From: Paenibacillus piri
Lineage (GTDB): Bacteria > Bacillota > Bacilli > Paenibacillales > NBRC-103111
Assembly: GCF_004354045.1 (NCBI RefSeq)
Contig: NZ_SMRT01000013.1
Location: forward strand, 166,638-230,637
Direction of reading: 5' to 3'
Length of the DNA: 64,000 nucleotides
This document shows, piece after piece, positions 25,531-34,374 of the stretch (position 1 is its first letter; every line of letters starts with the position of its first letter). The notes below the pieces were generated by a model, which did not search any database, was not told where the DNA came from, and was given only the letters and a program-made list of their open reading frames with translations. The position numbers were made by a program, and so were the translations under genes.

Positions 25531-27060
25531 ATGAATAGAAAGAGAAAGATCGCTTTAGCTTGTGCGGCATCGCTTGCGGTACCCGCGCTGCTGACGGCTT
25601 GCGCCGGCGGCGGGTCCAAAAATCCGGGGGAGCAAGGAGATACTGCGTCCAACAAGCCGACGGAAATTTCAATCTTTGCCAACCAGCAGGGCGCGCAGGC
25701 GGTGGATTCGAGCAATGAGCTGCTGCAGGCCATTGAACAGAAAACGAATACGAAGCTGAACATTACATGGGTACCCTTCAACTCGATCAACGAGAAAACG
25801 AAGGTGGCGCTCGCTTCCGGCGACTTGTCCGACCTGACCTTCGTCGGCAATGTGTACGATTCGCAGGTGGTGCAGATGGCCGCATCCGGGGCGTTCTGGG
25901 ATATCACTCCTTATATAAAAGATTATAAGAACTTGAGTGCCTGGCCTAAAGAAATATGGGATAACGCCAAAATTCAGGGAAAAAACTACGGCATCCCGCG
26001 CCCGCGTCCGTTGGAAGGCGGCTGGGGCGTCCATGTCCGCAAGGATTGGCTGGATAAGCTCGGGCTTAAGGTTCCGGAGACGATGGATGACATTTATGCG
26101 GTGGCCAAAGCGTTCGCGGAAAAAGACCCGGACGGCAACGGGAAAGCGGACACGTTCGGGCTGACCGGACATGTCGATTCCGACGGGATGGGCGCTTTCG
26201 GCTGGGTCGAGAACGTCTTTACCGGATCCTTGGGCAAATGGAAATTAAAGGACGGACAGCTTGTGCCGGTGCTGTTTGATCCCGGTCAAAGGCAAGCATT
26301 GGAATGGCTCAAAAAAGCATATGACGAAAAGGTGCTCGCTCCCGACTTTGCCGTGATGAAATCGACGCAGGCCCGGGAAATGTATATGGCCAACAAGGCC
26401 GGCGTGTTCGGCTCGGCGCTGAATCCGCAGTGGCTGTACACCGACGCGCTGCGCAAAATCGATCCGAAGGCGGATTCGTATCCGCTGACCTACATCATCG
26501 GGCCGGAAGGCAAGTTCGCCGCCAAAGATTCGGGCGTATTCGGCATGTACGTCATTCCGAAAACGGTTCCGGAAGCGAAGCTGAAAAAAATTCTCGCCTT
26601 CGTCGATCAAGGAAACGGCGAAGAAATATCGACTATTTCACAATTCGGCTTGGCCGACAAGCATTACACGGTGAAGGACGGCTTCAAAATTGCGACCGAA
26701 CAGGCCAAGACGGATAACATTCCCGACATTACGAACAATCTGCTGCAAATTTTCCAAATGTACGATAAGTATCAACGGGCTTATTACAACGGTATTCCGA
26801 AAGAGTACTACGAGCGCAACAAGAAGCTGGTCGACGACCGGAGCGCCTTCAGCAAGCCCGACCTTGGCTACGGACTCATTTCCCAGACGGCCTTGACGGT
26901 CGGCCCCGATTTGTACAAAAAGGTGCAGGATATGAAAATCAAAGTGATTATAGGTAAAGAAACGTTGGCCGCATGGGACGACTATATCGCCAAGCTGAAA
27001 ACCGATCCGCAGTTTCAAAAAATTATCCAGGAAACGAACGAGGCGTATAAAGCCAAATAA
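25531..27060 (+). CDS. ABC importer solute-binding lipoprotein (LplA-like)
   Basis: The 509-residue protein has a lipoprotein signal ending LTAC (C24) followed by a Gly/Ser linker and a large family-1 solute-binding fold, including the calcium-like loop DPDGNGKAD around residues 203-211. Size fits LplA-type binding proteins (about 500). GGGAGG precedes the ATG. It lies 102 bases after permease 2 and 24 bases before the amidohydrolase. Ligands in this family are oligosaccharides; the two downstream catabolic genes hint at a phenolic or carboxylated ligand instead, but that is inference. Confidence 0.9.
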   Translation: MNRKRKIALACAASLAVPALLTACAGGGSKNPGEQGDTASNKPTEISIFANQQGAQAVDSSNELLQAIEQKTNTKLNITWVPFNSINEKTKVALASGDLSDLTFVGNVYDSQVVQMAASGAFWDITPYIKDYKNLSAWPKEIWDNAKIQGKNYGIPRPRPLEGGWGVHVRKDWLDKLGLKVPETMDDIYAVAKAFAEKDPDGNGKADTFGLTGHVDSDGMGAFGWVENVFTGSLGKWKLKDGQLVPVLFDPGQRQALEWLKKAYDEKVLAPDFAVMKSTQAREMYMANKAGVFGSALNPQWLYTDALRKIDPKADSYPLTYIIGPEGKFAAKDSGVFGMYVIPKTVPEAKLKKILAFVDQGNGEEISTISQFGLADKHYTVKDGFKIATEQAKTDNIPDITNNLLQIFQMYDKYQRAYYNGIPKEYYERNKKLVDDRSAFSKPDLGYGLISQTALTVGPDLYKKVQDMKIKVIIGKETLAAWDDYIAKLKTDPQFQKIIQETNEAYKAK

Positions 27061-27084
27061 CGATGAAGGTAGGGGAATCGAGAT

Positions 27085-28188
27085 ATGAGTAGCAAGCCGA
27101 ATATGATTGATGCCGACGTTCATAATGCGATTGCCAAGCCTGCCGATCTGCTGCCCTTTTTGCCCAGAGCTTGGCATGAATATTGGTTGTCCGCGGGGCC
27201 GGGTTATGCAGGGGGCTGGTATTCGCCGCTCGGTGTGATGCGCAAGGACGCCGTCCCTGACGGCGGAGGGATTCCCGGCAGCGACCCGCAGCATATGCTG
27301 AAGCATCATTTTAACAAGTACGGCATCGATTACGGTATTTTAACCGGCTCGGGGGTGCTGGGCATTTCCTTGAACCCGAATCCCGATTACGGCAGCGTAG
27401 TCGCAAGCGCCTATAACGATTGGCTGGCTGAAACATGGCTGAAGGCAAGCCCGGTTTTCAAGGGCTCGATTCTCATCAATCACGCCGACCCGCAGGCGGC
27501 GGCCAAGGAAATCGACCGGATGGCGAAGCATCCGGATATGGTGCAGGTCATTATGTGCAGCGGTGCGCGAATGCTGTACGGCCAACGGTTTTATCACCCG
27601 ATCTATGAGGCGGCGGAACGCAACGGTCTGCCTGTCGCCATTCATCCGGGGACGGAAGGAAGAGGAATTGCGGGAGCGCCGACGCCGTCCGGCTATCCGA
27701 CGACGTATTTGGAATGGCATAATATACTTCCAACCAACTATATGGCCCATATCAACAGTCTGGTCTGCGAAGGCGTATTCGAGAAATTCCCGAAGCTCAA
27801 GTTCGTCGCCATTGAAGGCGGCATCGCCTGGCTGCCCCACTTGATGTGGCGGATGGACAAAAACTATAAAGGCTTGCGCGATCTCGTTCCATGGCTGAAG
27901 AGGCTGCCGTCGGACTACATCAGGGAGCATATCCGGCTGACGACGCAGCCGATCGAGGAGCCGGCGCATCCGGCGCATTTGAACCAAATCTTCGAGATGA
28001 TCGGCGCGGACGACATGGTGCTGTTTTCCTCCGATTACCCGCACTGGGACTTCGACAATCCGCGAATCGCGCTGCAGCCGATCCGCAAAGAGCTGCGGCA
28101 GCGAATTCTTGCCGATAACGCTATAAGCCTGTACGGCTTGCATACGAAGCCGCAGGCGGCAGCAGGTAAGGAGGGCCAGGTCCGGTGA
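27085..28188 (+). CDS. ACMSD-type amidohydrolase-2 family enzyme
   Basis: The 367-residue TIM-barrel protein has metal-site patterns of the amidohydrolase-2 group: IDADVH at the N-terminus, AIHPG in the middle and FSSDYPHWDFD near the end. The group includes decarboxylases (ACMSD, gamma-resorcylate, 5-carboxyvanillate) and hydrolases (2-pyrone-4,6-dicarboxylate lactonase). The family signature VEGGIAWLPHLMWRMDKNY-like (IEGGIAWLPHLMWRMDK) is clear. It sits in the importer operon and overlaps the Rieske gene by four bases, so it likely acts on the imported compound. The reaction is unknown. Confidence 0.87.
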   Translation: MSSKPNMIDADVHNAIAKPADLLPFLPRAWHEYWLSAGPGYAGGWYSPLGVMRKDAVPDGGGIPGSDPQHMLKHHFNKYGIDYGILTGSGVLGISLNPNPDYGSVVASAYNDWLAETWLKASPVFKGSILINHADPQAAAKEIDRMAKHPDMVQVIMCSGARMLYGQRFYHPIYEAAERNGLPVAIHPGTEGRGIAGAPTPSGYPTTYLEWHNILPTNYMAHINSLVCEGVFEKFPKLKFVAIEGGIAWLPHLMWRMDKNYKGLRDLVPWLKRLPSDYIREHIRLTTQPIEEPAHPAHLNQIFEMIGADDMVLFSSDYPHWDFDNPRIALQPIRKELRQRILADNAISLYGLHTKPQAAAGKEGQVR

Positions 28189-28553
28189 ATGAAGGGAAAA
28201 CCAGAACGCGGCATGCGGTTGCCTTGACCGGGGAATTGGCGGCAGGGGGGCGGAAAATCGTCGAAGTCAAAGGGATGGAGCTCGGAATCTTTCATGTGAA
28301 CGGCGGCTATTACGCCTGGAGAAACGTATGTCCCCATGCTGCCGCTCCGGTCTGCGAAGGCCCCGTCTGCGGCACGCGGCTGCCGTCGATGGTATATGAA
28401 TACAAGTACGGCAAGGACCGGGAAATATTGCGCTGCCCCTGGCACGGCTGGGAGTTCGATTTGACGGACGGCAGCCACTTGACGGATCGCGCAGTCAGGC
28501 TGCGCGGTTACGAGGTGGAGGTCGACGGGGAGCAAATCTATGTACTGATCTAG
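28185..28553 (+). CDS. Rieske [2Fe-2S] ferredoxin-like protein
   Basis: This 122-residue protein carries both halves of the Rieske site: CPH (C49, H51) and CPWHGW (C84, H87), with a family-typical GYYAWRNVCPH lead-in. Between them lies an unusually long segment that includes two further cysteines (C57, C62). It is a soluble electron carrier by size, not an oxygenase subunit. It starts with GTG overlapping the amidohydrolase stop (GTGA), with AAGGAGG upstream, so translation is coupled. No oxygenase or reductase gene is nearby. Its stop codon lies at the edge of a MITE-like element. Confidence 0.9.
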   Translation: MNEGKTRTRHAVALTGELAAGGRKIVEVKGMELGIFHVNGGYYAWRNVCPHAAAPVCEGPVCGTRLPSMVYEYKYGKDREILRCPWHGWEFDLTDGSHLTDRAVRLRGYEVEVDGEQIYVLI

Positions 28554-28664
28554 GAGTCTGTCCGGCGGGAGGAAATTCGCGAATATGTATTCAATCCTGT
28601 CCTGTAGTTATTCCGGAAAAGGGAGGGCACTCCATATTCATGTCACCTCGATCGGACAGACTCC
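28553..28664. mobile_element. MITE-like element 2 with perfect 12-bp inverted termini
   Basis: GGAGTCTGTCCG (28553-28564) and CGGACAGACTCC (28653-28664) form a perfect inverted repeat around a 112-base unit with no coding frame. The ends match element 1 at 14977-15130 apart from C/T at one position. The first base is the last base of the Rieske stop codon, so insertion may have supplied the present 3' end. Confidence 0.6.
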
Positions 28665-28711
28665 CAGGCCGCTATGTCTTGAGCGGGTTTGCGCTGGGGC
28701 CGGAGCAGGAG

Positions 28712-28763
28712 GAAAAGAAAAGGGCAAGCCATGCGAGGGAAATCCCCTTGCATATGGCTTGCC
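28712..28763 (-). terminator. Terminator of the ABC exporter operon
   Basis: Stem GGCAAGCCAT/ATGGCTTGCC (28723-28732, 28754-28763); read on the minus strand it is followed by a T-rich run (CTTTTCTTTTCC). It lies about 35 bases after the stop of the last exporter gene. Confidence 0.75.
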
Positions 28764-28796
28764 TTTGCGGGTTATATGCTGCTTTGCCGCTTGCGC

Positions 28797-30674
28797 CTAT
28801 ACGGCGGCCCGGTTAAACTGGCTCGTGTATAGATTGTGGTAGAAGCCTCGTGCCGCCAGCAGCTCCTGGTGGCTGCCGCGTTCGATAATCTCGCCGCCGT
28901 TCAGGACGAGAATCTGATCGGCTTCGCGGATCGTGCTCAGCCGGTGGGCGATGACGAAGCTGGTACGCCCTTGCATCAGCTTCGTCATCGCTTCCTGAAT
29001 GTGCATTTCCGTTCGCGTATCGACGGAGCTGGTCGCTTCGTCGAGGATCAGGATCGCCGGATCGGCCAGAATGGCCCGGGCGATCGTCAGCAGCTGGCGC
29101 TGCCCTTGGCTCAAATTGCCGCCCTCTGCGGTCAGCTGGGCGTCATAGCCTTGCGGCAGCTTACGGATAAATCCGTCGGCGTTCGCCAGCTTCGCCGCTG
29201 CTTCAACCTCCTCGTCCGTTGCGTCGAGCCGGCCGTATCGTATGTTCTCCCGAATCGTATCGGAGAACAGGTACGCATCCTGCAGCACGATGCCGAGCTG
29301 CCGCCGCAGGCTTGTTTTCTCCAGCGTGCGGATGTCGGCGCCGTCGATGGCGATCACCCCGCTGTCAATATCGTAGAAGCGGGTGAGCAGATTGACGATG
29401 GTCGTTTTCCCGGCGCCGGTAGGCCCAACCAGCGCGATCGTTTCGCCCGGCTTCGCGGCCAGCGAAACGTTCTTCAAGGTCGGCGTTGACTTGTTGTAGC
29501 TGAAGCTGACACTGTCGAAGACGACCTCGCCGCGCATTTGCCGCAGCTCCCGTTCGCCGTCCTCGCTTGCGCCGCTCGTATATTCCGGCTTGACGTCCAT
29601 CACCTCGAACACCCGCTCCGCTCCGGCGATCGCCGACTGAATCATATTGAACTGGTTGGCCAGCTCATTGATCGGCCGCCCGAATTGCTTGGAATAGTTC
29701 AGGAAAGCGACGATCACGCCTACGGTCGTCAGTCCCTGAAGCGCCATCCAGCCGCCTGCGGCTGCGATTAAAGCATAGCTCGTATGGTTGATCACGTTCA
29801 TAGCCGGCCCGATCATGCCGGAAAAAATCTGCGCTTTGTTGCCGACGTCACGCAGCTTCCGGTTGATCGTGTGGAATTCCTCGATCGCTTTGTCTTCGCG
29901 GTGAAACGATTTGACCACTTTTTGCCCGGCAATCGTTTCCTCGATGAAGCCGTTGAGCTCGCCCAGACTTTGCTGCTGCGCGCTGAAAAATTTGCGCGTT
30001 CGCTTCGCGATTTGTCCGGTTACACCCATCGCCGCCGGGATGATCAGCAGACTGAGCAGCGTTAACCATAGATTGAGGCTGAGCATCATCACGATGGCGC
30101 CGACAACGGTCAGAACGCTGGTCAACAGCTGGGTCACGCTCTGATTCAGCGTGTTCGTCACGTTCTCGATATCGTTGGTCGTCCGGCTCATCAGCTCGCC
30201 ATGCGTTTTGCTGTCGAAGTAGGGAAGCGGCAGCTTCTGCAAATGCTCGAACAAATCGTGACGCAGATCGAAGACGGTACGCTGCGTCAGTCCGGTGATG
30301 ACGTAGGCTTGAATCCAAGACATCGCCGCACCGATAACATAGACGGCCAGCAGGGCGATACAGAGCCAGAGCAGACCGCTGTAATCTCCGGGAATAATAT
30401 ACCGGTCGATCGATACTCCGATCAAATAAGGGCCGAGCAGGGTGGACAGCGTACTGAGCGCCGTCAGCAGGACTACAGTGATCAAGCTTGCGCGCTGCCG
30501 GCGCAAATATTGCCACAGCCTGTACAGCGTCGCCTTCGTATTTTTGGCTTTGCTGACCTTGCCCATCATTCCCCGGCCGGGACCCATGCCGCCGCCGGGG
30601 CCCATCATGATGGGAGGAGCCGCTGCCTGTCTTTCATGAGCAGCCGATCCGGCCGCGCTTTTGCCGTTAGCCAT
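28797..30674 (-). CDS. ABC exporter half-transporter, consensus ATP site (YheH/BmrD-like)
   Basis: This 625-residue protein has an N-terminal Gly/Met/Pro-rich tail, six membrane helices and a C-terminal ATPase with Walker A GPTGAGKTT, signature LSQGQRQ and Walker B ILILDEATSSVD containing the catalytic glutamate. It overlaps the upstream exporter gene by eight bases, so both are co-translated and should form a heterodimer of the BmrCD/YheIH type that pumps drugs or lipids. The ATG at 30674 has GAGGAGG nine bases away. Regulation is probably by the MarR protein at 32514. Confidence 0.9.
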   Translation of the reverse strand: MANGKSAAGSAAHERQAAAPPIMMGPGGGMGPGRGMMGKVSKAKNTKATLYRLWQYLRRQRASLITVVLLTALSTLSTLLGPYLIGVSIDRYIIPGDYSGLLWLCIALLAVYVIGAAMSWIQAYVITGLTQRTVFDLRHDLFEHLQKLPLPYFDSKTHGELMSRTTNDIENVTNTLNQSVTQLLTSVLTVVGAIVMMLSLNLWLTLLSLLIIPAAMGVTGQIAKRTRKFFSAQQQSLGELNGFIEETIAGQKVVKSFHREDKAIEEFHTINRKLRDVGNKAQIFSGMIGPAMNVINHTSYALIAAAGGWMALQGLTTVGVIVAFLNYSKQFGRPINELANQFNMIQSAIAGAERVFEVMDVKPEYTSGASEDGERELRQMRGEVVFDSVSFSYNKSTPTLKNVSLAAKPGETIALVGPTGAGKTTIVNLLTRFYDIDSGVIAIDGADIRTLEKTSLRRQLGIVLQDAYLFSDTIRENIRYGRLDATDEEVEAAAKLANADGFIRKLPQGYDAQLTAEGGNLSQGQRQLLTIARAILADPAILILDEATSSVDTRTEMHIQEAMTKLMQGRTSFVIAHRLSTIREADQILVLNGGEIIERGSHQELLAARGFYHNLYTSQFNRAAV

Positions 30675-32442
30675 GAACAACAGCCTCCTCGCCTAATTGC
30701 GACTTATATATATCCTGGTAAACGGCGCTGGAACGGAACAGTTCCTCGTGGTTGCCCTCGGCAACGACAGCTCCGTCCTCCAGCACGATAATCGTGTCGG
30801 CTTCCAGCACGGAAGATATGCGCTGGGCGATGACGATCCGCGTGCTGGAGGCGGACTGCTCCTTCAGCGCTTGCTGAATGCGCGCCTCGGTTCCCAGGTC
30901 GACGGCGCTGGTGCTGTCGTCGAGAATGAGGATCGGCGGCTTGACCAGAATCGCCCGCGCAATCGATATCCGCTGTTTTTGGCCGCCGGACAGGTTAACC
31001 CCCCGTTGGCCGACGAGCGTCTGATAGCCGTCCGGCATGGCCATGATGAAGTCATGGGCTTGCGCCGCCTTGGCCGCCGCCTCGACCTCCTCCTGGGTCG
31101 CATCGGGCTTGCCGAAGCTGATATTGTCGCGGATCGTCCCGGTAAACAGGATCGCTTCCTGCAGCACCATGCCGATCCGGGTGCGCAGATGCTTCCGGTC
31201 GATCCGTCTGATGTCGGTTCCGTCGATCAGAATGCGTCCCGCCGTCGTGTCGTACAGCCGCGGAATTAGGTGGACCAGGCTGCTTTTGCCTGATCCGGTT
31301 GCGCCCAAGATCGCTACCGTTGTGCCCGGTTGAACTGTAAAGCTGACATTTTTCAGCACGAGCGAGTCCGAAGCGCTACTGATATCGCCGCCGCTGCGGC
31401 CGCCTTCATTGTCCGCATGATAAGCAAACGACACGCGGTCGAACACGATTTCGCCGTGCCGGATAACGCTTGTTGTCGCAGGGGCATCGTTTGAAGTTTC
31501 AGAGTCGGTATCCAGTACCTCATTCATCCGTTCGGCGGAAGCTTTGGCACGCGAAACGTTCATCAGCACCATGCTGACCATCAGCAGCGAAAACAGCATT
31601 TGCGTCACATAATTGATAAACGCGACCAGATCGCCGACCTGAATGGAATGATTCCAGACATGCTGCCCGCCAAACCAGAGCACGACCGCTACGCCGGCGT
31701 TCATAATCAGCATCATCAGCGGCATGATCAGGGCGACGATCCGCGTTGCTTTGGTAGCGATATCCATTAACGCTTCATTGGAGCGCCCGAACCGGTTATT
31801 CTCAAAATCCGCCCGGACGAAAGCTTTGACGACCCGGATGCCGGTCAAATTTTCCTGCATAACGTTGTTCACGCTGTCGAGCCTTTTTTGCACGTTGGCA
31901 AACAGCGGAAACGCCTTGCGAATGACGAACGTCAGTACCGCCAACAAAATCGGTATGACGGCTACCAGCACCAGAGCGAGCATTGGACTGATGAGGATGG
32001 CCATAATCAGACTGCCGACCGACAGCAGCGGGGCTCTGACCAAAATGCGCAGCGTCATCAGAACGACGTTCTGTACCTGCACGACATCGTTTGTCAGACG
32101 GGTAACGAGCGACCCGGAATTGAACGTATCAAGCATACGAAAGGAGAATGACTGCACCTTGACGAACAACGCTTTTCGCAAATCCGCGCCGAAGCTCTGC
32201 GAAGCGCTGCTGGAGAAGAGGGTGCAGCCCATACCGCCTATGAGGCCGATCATAGCCGTGCCTACCATGAGCAGACCGGTATGTTGAATATGAGCCAGGT
32301 TGCCGGTTTGAATGCCGTCATTCACGATGCTGGCCATATATTTCGGCTGCAGCAGATCCATGCATACCTCCAGCAGCATACACAGCGGGGCGAGCGTTGC
32401 AGCCAGCCAATAGGGCTTCAAAAATCGTGCCAATTTCCACAT
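30667..32442 (-). CDS. ABC exporter half-transporter, degenerate ATP site (YheI/BmrC-like)
   Basis: This 591-residue half-transporter has six helices and an ATPase domain with Walker A GATGSGKSS and signature LSGGQKQR. Its Walker B ends LILDDSTSAVD: aspartate replaces the catalytic glutamate, as in the degenerate half of heterodimeric exporters such as TM287/288. That asymmetry supports pairing with the downstream gene. The ATG at 32442 follows GAGG by eight bases. It lies 71 bases after the MarR gene and probably belongs to the same transcript. Confidence 0.9.
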   Translation of the reverse strand: MWKLARFLKPYWLAATLAPLCMLLEVCMDLLQPKYMASIVNDGIQTGNLAHIQHTGLLMVGTAMIGLIGGMGCTLFSSSASQSFGADLRKALFVKVQSFSFRMLDTFNSGSLVTRLTNDVVQVQNVVLMTLRILVRAPLLSVGSLIMAILISPMLALVLVAVIPILLAVLTFVIRKAFPLFANVQKRLDSVNNVMQENLTGIRVVKAFVRADFENNRFGRSNEALMDIATKATRIVALIMPLMMLIMNAGVAVVLWFGGQHVWNHSIQVGDLVAFINYVTQMLFSLLMVSMVLMNVSRAKASAERMNEVLDTDSETSNDAPATTSVIRHGEIVFDRVSFAYHADNEGGRSGGDISSASDSLVLKNVSFTVQPGTTVAILGATGSGKSSLVHLIPRLYDTTAGRILIDGTDIRRIDRKHLRTRIGMVLQEAILFTGTIRDNISFGKPDATQEEVEAAAKAAQAHDFIMAMPDGYQTLVGQRGVNLSGGQKQRISIARAILVKPPILILDDSTSAVDLGTEARIQQALKEQSASSTRIVIAQRISSVLEADTIIVLEDGAVVAEGNHEELFRSSAVYQDIYKSQLGEEAVVHG

Positions 32443-32513
32443 GTTGAACACCTCATTTCAATTAAATCGCAAAATCGCCAAAAAACAGTTCGGCTGCTCG
32501 CGGAGAGAAGAAA

Positions 32514-33038
32514 TTAATGCCGGGACTTGCGGTGTCCGCACCGCTTATGATGTCTTCGGGACCGGCGTTCATCCTCTTCCTGCTCTTGGTCCGGGTCCGT
32601 CAAATGGCTGCCTCGTTGAAGATTATCGAACATCTTCAGCAGCAGCCGGCGCAGCGTTTCTTGTTCTTCTCCGCTAAAATGTTCGAAACAGAGCGCTTCC
32701 ATCAATTGAAGCGCTTTCACAACCTCGTTGTGGATGCCTTCGCCTTTCTCGGTCAGGTATACCCGGGTCATTCGTTGATCCTTCTCATCCGGACGCCGCT
32801 CCACGAGCCCGTTTTTTTCGGTTCGGTTCAGCATAACGGTTAAGGTAGCGGGTGTGATCCTCAGCCGTTCGGCGAGCTCTTTCTGGCTTTGACCGTTTTG
32901 CTCGGATAGAGCGATAAGGAGAGGTGGCTGCCCCGGATGCACTTCTTGATCCTGCAGCAGATTGTGCATGGCCCGCCGATGCGATCTCAGCACAAGCATG
33001 AACACCGCGTGCAAAGAGTCCGGGGTGTGAGTGTTCAT
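32514..33038 (-). CDS. MarR-family transcriptional repressor
   Basis: The 174-residue protein has the MarR winged helix: QSQKELAERLRITPATLTVMLNRTEKNGLVERR, written here in two parts, with wing residues DQRMTRVYLTEKG. The C-terminus is a highly charged Asp/Glu then Arg/His tail, longer than usual for MarR. It heads the exporter operon. AAGGGGG precedes the ATG at 33038. A perfect 16-base palindrome overlaps its promoter, so autorepression relieved by a transported drug is likely. Confidence 0.9.
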   Translation of the reverse strand: MNTHTPDSLHAVFMLVLRSHRRAMHNLLQDQEVHPGQPPLLIALSEQNGQSQKELAERLRITPATLTVMLNRTEKNGLVERRPDEKDQRMTRVYLTEKGEGIHNEVVKALQLMEALCFEHFSGEEQETLRRLLLKMFDNLQRGSHLTDPDQEQEEDERRSRRHHKRCGHRKSRH

Positions 33039-33059
33039 TTGGCTTTCCCCCTTAAAATT

Positions 33060-33075
33060 AATTAGTCGACTAATT
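33060..33075. promoter_or_regulatory. Perfect 16-bp palindrome, probable MarR operator
   Basis: AATTAGTCGACTAATT is a perfect palindrome lying between the promoter and the MarR start, about 22 bases from the ATG. Length and symmetry suit a MarR dimer. It directly follows the -10 element on the minus strand. Confidence 0.75.
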
Positions 33076-33078
33076 ATA

Positions 33079-33107
33079 TATTTACCATTTGTTGCCGGAG
33101 CCGTCAA
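33079..33107 (-). promoter_or_regulatory. Candidate promoter of the MarR-exporter operon
   Basis: On the minus strand TTGACG (33107-33102) and TAAATA (33084-33079) are spaced by 17 bases; TATAAT overlapping 33078 is an alternative -10. The palindromic operator follows at once. Confidence 0.5.
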
Positions 33108-33286
33108 CTGTGAGTTAGCGGAATCAGGTAAAAAGTAAACATGAGGGCAAGGTTTTCGCCATGGCTCAAGAAATGTATTTTTTACCTTTTTTGCAGGAAT
33201 GGACGCAACGATTACCGAAATTTATTTGAGAAATAAGGGCTAGTTCTATACGATTAAGTAAAGGATCTCGGGTGGACTATGTAAAC

Positions 33287-33564
33287 ATGGATACGATTGA
33301 ACAGTTAATTGGCGGCATATCCAACTCGGAAACGGTCTATTTTCAGCTGTACGACAAGCTGGGGAAACCGATGACCGGCGGGCAGCAGGAGAGCAGACGC
33401 CGATTTCCGAAGCGAATGAAGGAAAAGAGCTGGCGAGAGTAAGCTCATCTTATACGGGGTGGCAAGTCGGCAGCGGGCTAAAGAACAGCTCGATTTCGTC
33501 GACAGCTTGTCCTATATTGCTTGGATTGACTAGTGTCGGCGTGCTTCTGGCCGGAGTCGGGTGA
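33287..33564 (+). pseudogene. Decayed fragment of a Cache-type sensor protein
   Basis: Pieces of a sensor-kinase-like extracellular domain appear in shifting frames: VYFQLYDKLGKPMTGG, then (other frame) ELARVSSSYTGWQVGSGLK and a hydrophobic tail ending LLAGVG, with FVDSLSYI in a third frame. SYTGWQV resembles the segment before the second membrane helix in Cache-containing histidine kinases or AraC sensors. The pieces imply at least two frameshifts and loss of both ends. It is a gene relic, not a working gene. Confidence 0.55.
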
Positions 33565-33621
33565 ATTGTTACGTAACGGGAAGGAGTGACAGGCCGATCG
33601 AGTCGATTATGAACCGCGCTG

Positions 33622-34374
33622 CTACACAACGCGGTCCAGTCGCAGCTCCTCATAGCTGCAGATGCCCTGATCCAGCGCATTTCGGCGCAGCGCCAAATAC
33701 AATTCCGCTTTGGTGGCATTGTCATAAGGCATGACGAACAGCACACCGACGAAAAAGGCAATAAATCCAAGCAAATACCAGCCGAGAAATGACAGGTCCA
33801 GGACGAACATATCGAATTTTTGCCCGGCCGTCATATGTTTGCTCAGTTCAACGGCCCGCTTGTACCCGATATTCGGATTATCCGCCAAAATATAAGGTAC
33901 TAAACTGTAAGCGTACGTTTTGATAATGCCCGGAATAATAAGCAGCAGAAACCATAGGAAGAGAAGGAAGCCGCGCCACAGCATAGCCTTGATAATGTCC
34001 AGATACTTGGCTTTGGAAAAAGCGTAGCCCAAATAATTCATGTTCACATCGTCTTGGGCCGCTTGTACGAAGTATCGGCGTCCGCCCACTTCAAGCGGAA
34101 ATCCGAGAAAAATGCGGAATGCCAGCGCGAATAAGATGACGACCAAAAAGATGAGGATGAGAATAATGATGAAAATGAATGCAATTCCGTCGCCATCCCA
34201 TTTCGAAGGCATGAAGCTGGACGGGAAATCTCCAAAATTATAATTGAAATTTATAGACCCGCCGCCGCCGGAGCCTCCGACAAACGCAATAATAAGACTC
34301 ATCAAAAATGCTTTCCAATAGGATGTTCTCAGCACATCTTTGGCCCTTGCTTTAAGGCCCTTTCGATCCCACAT
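33622..34374 (-). CDS. DUF975-family integral membrane protein
   Basis: The 250-residue protein shows the DUF975 layout: an N-terminal cytoplasmic KARAKDVLRTSYWKAFL, a Gly/Asn-rich loop, then several long hydrophobic helices (one with IIIILILIFLVVILF) and SKAKYLDIIKAMLWR. The family has no established function. About five or six helices are likely. A plain ATG start is used. It is monocistronic and divergent from the reductase gene at 34661. Confidence 0.82.
   Translation of the reverse strand: MWDRKGLKARAKDVLRTSYWKAFLMSLIIAFVGGSGGGGSINFNYNFGDFPSSFMPSKWDGDGIAFIFIIILILIFLVVILFALAFRIFLGFPLEVGGRRYFVQAAQDDVNMNYLGYAFSKAKYLDIIKAMLWRGFLLFLWFLLLIIPGIIKTYAYSLVPYILADNPNIGYKRAVELSKHMTAGQKFDMFVLDLSFLGWYLLGFIAFFVGVLFVMPYDNATKAELYLALRRNALDQGICSYEELRLDRVV

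Noticed and set aside
28185..28553. Rieske non-heme oxygenase
   Set aside because: Only the Rieske domain is present (122 residues); the mononuclear-iron catalytic domain is absent, so it is a ferredoxin.
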